Assembly: GCA_008921705.1 (NCBI GenBank)
Contig: VFFE01007854.1
Location: forward strand, 2,162,113-2,226,112
Length of the DNA stretch: 64,000 nucleotides
From: Burhinus oedicnemus
Lineage: Eukaryota; Chordata; Aves; Charadriiformes; Burhinidae
Direction: 5' to 3'
Shown here: piece by piece, positions 60,601 through 64,000 of the stretch
How the letters are laid out: every line of letters begins with the position of its first letter
How positions within the stretch are numbered: the stretch's first letter is position 1
Position numbers and translations under genes: made by a program
Notes under the pieces: model-generated
Seen by the model: only the letters and a program-made list of their open reading frames with translations
Database searches by the model: none
What the model was told of the DNA's origin: nothing

Positions 60601-63590
60601 TTTAAGCTTTGCTAAAGGTATAGGCAGACAAGAAGCTTGTCTCCAAAATTTTTTATCAAGCTGGCCATAGGTCTGACCACAGAAATCAGAAGTAATCAGT
60701 AAGATGAACAAATTACTTCCTATGGTCTAATGAGACACACTGCTGACAGCAACAGAGCAAACATAAGCAAGGGGAAAAGAGGATCTGGGAAAAAACCCAC
60801 AACATTAAATTGTATCAAAGGATGAAGTCCGAGAGGCCATTCACGTGGCTGGCGCACTACAATCCTCTAGTGCAGGGCAAGGTGCAAATAGGGCCCATGT
60901 GGCCATGTAGATCTCGAAATTTAAAGTGAGAGATTCACCAACTAAAAAAAGAATAGAGAGAAATGAAATGTACTATATGATGCAGCTAGAACTAGAGTAC
61001 AGAAGCACAGTACAGCATCAGCTGGAGGCAGAAGGCAAATTAGAAGTGATTCAAGTGTCCAGTAAATTATAACTGAGCTGGATGAACTCACATAATTCTT
61101 AAAATGTGTTCTTCAGAACAATTATTTTGATAGGCAACTGAAATAACAATAGCGCTCCTATGGTTCTAAATGCAGCTACGTGTATTCTACGTGTAGGAGT
61201 TTTTGGCATTTATTTTAGGAAGTATAATATTTCCACGTAACAGCAATTGGAAAAGGAGAGCTATGTGCTCTCAAAAGGGCTTTCTAATGGCTTTGTGGTC
61301 ACAAAACCAGAAAAGAGAAGCAGGAAAGGAGAAGATGAAGTATATTATGCTCATTACAGGTACAAGAACTAATTCCATTTGGAAGCATTCGGGTGTATTT
61401 TAAATAGCTTTGCATTCACTCCTGAATCACTGCAGAACTATAGTACAGGAAGAGCCAAAAAGAAATAGATGAAAATCATGTTCCATCGGTGGTCCAAGGA
61501 GAGGAACATACATACTTCAGTTAAGTAAACACAGCCAAATATTTTGTGATAATGAATTTTTTTAAACATCGCAGAGAACACAAAGGACTAGATCATTGAT
61601 CATGGTCCCATATTGCTGCAGCATTCAACAGAACTGGCAGATCATCACCAAGTTACCATTTGCTAAGCAGAAAGGGGAAAATGGCTGAAATCAGAACCAC
61701 ATCACAGTCCCCAGGAATCTTCAGGAAAAAGAAATCCCTAGTCTGTAAGAAATGAGACCTATCCAAGCTCCAAAAAGACAAAAGAAAAAAAAAACCCACA
61801 AGTAGATTTTATGTGTATAAAACAAACAACATCAAACAAAGTGTCTTGTTTTTCATCAGGTATTCTTAAGTACAGCTTTTGGCTGTACTGTCATGGAACA
61901 ATAATTAAAAAGTACTACAGGACATGTAGCATAAATATTTACAATGGAGCAAGTTCCACAATCCTCTAAAGTTAGGTGAAACCCTTGTTGCTAAGAGGCT
62001 GCAGGGTGAGAAAACTGAAAGTTGCCAGGTTTCCCTAGAAGAAAAAGAGAATTTTGTCACCTGCCTCCTCAGGTGCACAATTAAAACCTGTGGAAGCTGG
62101 CCCAGAAGCATAACTTCTACTTTGCTAAATCCCCTATTTAGGGCCTAAGAACACTTTGCAGGATGTGTTGCACTTACCATAGTCAGTTTTAGAATGATTT
62201 ATTTTTACTCCTTTATCTATTACTTTGATGGGCAAATAACATCTGCTTTTGCTTACAACAGCCTGACTGTGGGTTCCCAGAAACAGAAAGAAGGAAATAA
62301 GATCAGCTGCTACTTTCATGAAAGAAGATATTCCAACATCAGATCACGTAGTTACTGAAGAGTTACAGAACCACCTTCAATATAATGACCACTAGCAGAG
62401 GCACGGTAAATACTCTCCCATATTAATCCCACAAAATGACTGAAAAAACTCAATAGCTTAAAATATGTAAGATCTAATTACAAACTTCCAATGACATCAA
62501 AGAGTACAGTATTCCAAAGGAGAACTAAAAGGCATTATGAGGGGAAAAAAAAAACAAACCAAAAAAGAGGATAAAATGAAAATGTCACCTGCAAAAACAC
62601 AGTTCTTAATAGAAAACCCAAAAAGCTTATAAAAATGAAACCCTTTATGCTTGAGAAATATTCATATTAAAAAAACACCCAAGGGGAAAAGCCATAAATA
62701 TACCTAAACAAAATGAGCCTCTTTCCTGCAAAAGTTTTGTACCTTGAAACCTAAAGAAATTACAAGACTGTGTTCATTCCAAGGAAGGAACGCTGGATAA
62801 AAGTAACTATATTTGTGTTATAACAACAGTGTGACGCTGTTGCCAAACATGCCTTTAATACCAAAATTAACTTTTAAGAATTCACTTAAAAGAACAGAAA
62901 CAAATATAGGCAGTTTAGATTAGGGTGCAAGTGCTCCTAATAAGCACCCAGAAGTACCTCCAAATTCCTTCCTTAGGACCTGATATTTTCTGATTATGTG
63001 AAGATGTGAGCACAATATTTTTGAAAAAAATATTTTACTACTTCCTTACTTCAGAACAGCGATTATCTAAATGCAAACCCTTTCAGAAAGCATCAAAGAA
63101 GGTACAATCCTAAATGTTAAGGCAAACCTTAGTGGTTCATCCTAAAGGAACGGAAACAAGGCTGAGTTTCATGATCCACTCATTTCCATAGTCTCTCAGA
63201 GGTATCAGCATTATTTCTGAACACTGAAAACAGCCTGAACAGACAATACAAGAAACAGCTGCAAAATCCTAAAAAAAGAAGCTTAGAATAATGCAACAGT
63301 GTAGATTTCTCTCTCCCCATTGATAATTTGTATGATTATTTCAACAAAGAGAAATGCCACCTTTTTAAAAATCTCTGACCATCAGGAAGAAGTGTTTTGT
63401 CTATTGAATAGATTTTACAAACATACAGCATCTAAAGCATTTCTTACTCTGCACTCACAAACATTCTGATCAGTATCAAAGAATTGTTATTTAACAATAA
63501 AACATGTCAAACCCAAGCATGCTATACCTCTTCCTTAAGGACGAATTGTCTAGCAGTTTTTGGAACTTCTGTGGATGTCTCAGCTGCCAT
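54550..63590 (-). CDS. NUDT5: ADP-sugar pyrophosphatase (NUDT5), 9 coding exons
   Basis: This encodes a dimeric Nudix hydrolase that cleaves ADP-ribose to AMP and ribose-5-phosphate, acts on 8-oxo-dGDP, and in human nuclei can make ATP from ADP-ribose and pyrophosphate. Nine minus-strand exons, all GT-AG, total 663 nt (220 aa; human is 219, with one extra residue here near position 53). The Nudix box runs from Gly98 to about Tyr120: [20 protein letters not shown], then TGY, with the metal-binding glutamates at 113, 116 and 117. The ADP-ribose stacking residues Trp28 and Trp46 and also Arg51 are kept. The equivalent of the human catalytic base Glu166 is Glu167, whose codon is split after a 9-nt microexon. 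Position 45, Thr in human, is Ile here. The 5' UTR exon probably lies right of the window, next to CDC123. Confidence 0.96.
54935..54988 (-). CDS. NUDT5: NUDT5 coding exon 8
   Basis: Residues 167-184 plus one base. It encodes [17 protein letters not shown] after the last two bases of Glu167. The acceptor is tctcctag and the donor GATG|gtaaga. Confidence 0.95.
55725..55733 (-). CDS. NUDT5: NUDT5 coding exon 7, a 9-nt microexon
   Basis: The nine bases ATGATGGAG lie between a good acceptor (taacttgcag) and a consensus donor (gtacgt). Exon 6 ends in phase 1, and the microexon completes Asp164, then Asp165, Gly166 and the first base of Glu167. This gives KLDDGEFVEV, aligned with human KPGDGEFVEV. 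Joining exon 6 straight to exon 8 would also be in frame but would lose the three residues human has. Confidence 0.88.
56147..56248 (-). CDS. NUDT5: NUDT5 coding exon 6
   Basis: Residues 130-163 plus one base. It encodes [20 protein letters not shown], then [14 protein letters not shown]. The acceptor is ttggcag and the donor CTTG|gtgagt. Confidence 0.94.
57201..57296 (-). CDS. NUDT5: NUDT5 coding exon 5, Nudix box
   Basis: Residues 98-129 plus one base. It contains the whole Nudix signature GX5EX7REUXEEXGU, from Gly98 to Tyr120, then KGEVVECTP. The acceptor is atcttgcag and the donor CTCCAG|gtcttt. Confidence 0.96.
57833..57940 (-). CDS. NUDT5: NUDT5 coding exon 4
   Basis: Residues 62-97 plus one base. 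It encodes [20 protein letters not shown], then [16 protein letters not shown]. The acceptor is atttgtag and the donor CTGCAG|gtaagt. Confidence 0.96.
58630..58682 (-). CDS. NUDT5: NUDT5 coding exon 3
   Basis: Residues 44-61 plus one base, only 53 nt. It encodes [18 protein letters not shown], where human has RTWESVKRTTRKEQTAD. It includes Ile45, Trp46 and Arg51. The acceptor is gttaaacag and the donor GATG|gtaaga. Confidence 0.92.
59822..59889 (-). CDS. NUDT5: NUDT5 coding exon 2
   Basis: Residues 22-43 plus two bases. It encodes [20 protein letters not shown] with Trp28. The acceptor is atttcag and the donor ACCAG|gtaatt. Confidence 0.93.
59890..63527. other. NUDT5: NUDT5 intron 1
   Basis: This 3.6-kb AT-rich intron holds no recognisable exon, RNA or recent repeat on either strand; open frames inside are short and featureless. 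Confidence 0.7.
63528..63590 (-). CDS. NUDT5: NUDT5 coding exon 1
   Basis: Residues 1-21: [20 protein letters not shown] and E. It has the same length as the human first coding exon but diverges in sequence. The ATG has A at -3 and G at +4. The donor is GAAGAG|gtatag. The exon extends upstream into 5' UTR, but its acceptor was not identified. Confidence 0.85.
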
Positions 63591-64000
63591 TTTCAGGAAT
63601 GTCAGGCTTTCCCCCTCCTGTGCAAAGTCCAGATTACTATGAAACAAAGTCAATATTTGCTGTCAGAGTAAAGTCAAAAGGTTCATTTCTGCATTCTAAA
63701 TTAACAAATAAAACTTGCTGGAGAAAGTTAGGGACATGTGATGGCAAGTGCAATTCACATTTTCAGCTCCACCTGATGGTTTCAGAGTCAAATAATTCAA
63801 AGGAGAAGCGGAAGTTTGGGTCAAATCCCTGACTTACATAGTTGTAATAGTCCTATCAGGTGCTAAGTAGCTATGCTGGCTGAAGACACCCTCCTTAACT
63901 ATTCAAAGGTCAGACAGATGCAGAGAAAAAATTGATCCAATTTAGTCAAATTGTTTCATGCTGATCTGGGTGAAGATCTCTGTCAACACAGCATTACCAC
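63591..64000. other. upstream of NUDT5 coding start, non-coding
   Basis: The plus-strand frame at 63560-63832 overlaps NUDT5 exon 1 antisense and has no known motif. There is no CpG island here, so the NUDT5 promoter, expected to be shared with CDC123, lies beyond the right edge. Confidence 0.55.

Overview
This is vertebrate nuclear DNA, almost certainly from a bird. It has split genes with GT-AG introns, CpG-island promoters, CR1 retrotransposons as the main repeat family, a solo LTR, and short introns. No prokaryote-type operon, CRISPR array or tRNA was seen. The gene order matches human 10p14: [UPF2 on the minus strand, off the left edge] - DHTKD1 (+) - SEC61A2 (+) - NUDT5 (-) - [CDC123 expected off the right edge]. 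Three genes could be reconstructed exon by exon. Each reads through in frame, and each gives a protein within one residue of the human length as I recall it.

Layout. Bases 1-2650 hold no exon I can support. Bases 2650-3650 are a CpG island with a cluster of CRE-like sites, probably the promoter of UPF2 firing leftward (by synteny only). Bases 3650-6780 look empty. A 5'-truncated CR1 in minus orientation covers about 6784-8545 and is split by a 521-bp solo LTR at 6957-7477. DHTKD1 follows (17 coding exons, 8998-28839, 920 aa), with a CpG island and a 38-bp minisatellite at the start of intron 1. Bases 28840-34110 are intergenic. SEC61A2 (12 coding exons, 34591-52357, 476 aa) starts in a CpG island that contains a perfect 45-bp inverted repeat. 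Its intron 7 holds two CR1 copies in opposite orientation, and intron 4 holds what may be an ancient CR1 fossil. NUDT5 (9 coding exons, 63590 down to 54550, 220 aa) is tail-to-tail with SEC61A2.

The genes do not form one pathway. DHTKD1 is the mitochondrial 2-oxoadipate dehydrogenase E1 of lysine and tryptophan breakdown. SEC61A2 is an alpha subunit of the ER protein-conducting channel. NUDT5 is a Nudix hydrolase acting on ADP-ribose and related nucleotides. What they share is conserved synteny.

I found no clearly new biological system. The best leads are: the 45-bp perfect palindrome in the SEC61A2 promoter; a 9-nt NUDT5 microexon that supplies the loop next to the catalytic glutamate; isoleucine at the NUDT5 position equivalent to the regulatory human Thr45; the inverted CR1 pair in SEC61A2 intron 7; the nested solo LTR; and the CRE cluster at the putative UPF2 promoter. 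Splice sites were chosen by reading GT/AG signals and frame and by comparison with remembered human proteins. No alignment was run.
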